From Synergistaceae bacterium (lineage in GTDB: Bacteria > Synergistota > Synergistia > Synergistales > Aminobacteriaceae): a stretch of 50,941 bases of DNA. The notes under the pieces are model-generated. The model searched no databases. It worked only from the letters and a program-made list of their open reading frames with translations, and was not told the DNA's origin. The position numbers and the translations under genes were made by a program. The stretch's first letter is position 1. Each line of letters starts with the position of its first letter. The stretch covers positions 1 to 50,941 of the forward strand of contig JAISQE010000119.1 of NCBI GenBank assembly GCA_031274425.1. The letters run 5' to 3'. This document shows, piece after piece, positions 50,802 to 50,941 of the stretch.

Positions 50802-50831
50802 CTTATATCTTACGTTATTTACTTACGTGAA
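50802..50831 (-). promoter_or_regulatory. candidate promoter of the TPR-CHAT cluster
   Basis: TTCACG (50826-50831) and TATAAG (50802-50807) are spaced by 18 bases on the minus strand, 55 bases upstream of the first gene. Two TTACGT copies (50810-50815 and 50823-50828, 13 bases apart) overlap the spacer and could be an operator. The hexamers are imperfect. Confidence 0.4.
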
Positions 50832-50913
50832 TATGCTAACATAAACTTTACGAAAAAGGTATACCGCGTACTTTAAAACGGAGTACCTTAAGACAGACAT
50901 GGAGGTGCAGCAA

Positions 50914-50941
50914 ATGTTGGTGAATGGCTTCAAAAAAGCGG
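50914..50941 (+). CDS. start of an unidentified gene, cut by the window edge
   Basis: GGAGGTG stands 6 bases before an ATG at 50914, and an open frame (MLVNGFKKA) runs off the right end. Only nine codons are visible, so nothing can be said of its function. It is divergent from the TPR-CHAT cluster and shares its upstream region. Confidence 0.5.

Overview
The window looks like chromosomal DNA of a GC-rich, anaerobic bacterium with a Gram-negative-type envelope. My best guess is the phylum Synergistota. This is an inference from TRAP carboxylate transport, HypAB nickel metallochaperones, a DHH-CBS-nucleotidyltransferase fusion, a short EF-Ts, a long insert-bearing RpoC and many exported TPR proteins. 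No 16S gene is present to confirm it. Almost all genes lie on the minus strand. The exceptions are tRNA-Leu, rpoB, rpoC and a small recombinase (24.9-34.5 kb), plus a gene entering at the right edge.

Layout, left to right. 1-462 is AT-rich and without a credible gene. 463-8322 is a tightly packed minus-strand run read hypA, hypB, pcrA/uvrD (one-base frameshift), coaE, the DHH/CBS/CBS/tRNA-nucleotidyltransferase fusion, an M50 protease and surE. 8468-11772 is a FIST sensor gene followed by a hybrid histidine kinase, behind a promoter that carries a perfect 16-bp palindrome. 11869-17950 is a catabolic operon read dctP, dctQ, dctM (TRAP transporter), a beta-hydroxyacid dehydrogenase, a threonine-dehydrogenase-like Zn enzyme, a PPC/DUF296 protein and a cytidylate-kinase-like protein. 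Next comes tRNA-Pro(GGG). 18331-24218 is an SsuABC/TauABC-type ABC transporter with two permeases, a YczE-type membrane protein and metY. Its roughly 390-nt leader holds a consensus promoter, a 43-codon ORF rich in Met and Cys, and tandem terminator hairpins, which resembles an attenuator for sulfur amino acids.

24.8-33.8 kb holds tRNA-Leu(CAG), rpoB and rpoC. The rpoB promoter lies inside the hairpin that follows the tRNA. A short tyrosine recombinase follows rpoC. 34.7-40.4 kb holds a 7TM-type GGDEF protein, cheR, and the translation/nucleotide set rpsB, tsf, pyrH, frr.

40600-50747 is the most unusual part. It is a five-gene minus-strand cluster encoding exported or membrane-anchored proteins: an unrecognised 620-aa anchored protein, a DUF4384-like protein with two modules, two paralogous TPR proteins with linkers, and a 1491-aa TPR-CHAT protein with an intact His/Cys dyad. 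I see it as a candidate undescribed envelope proteolysis or signalling system. Its function is unknown.

Start sites were chosen by ribosome-binding-site spacing and family N-termini, and several differ from the longest possible reading frame. No database search was run.
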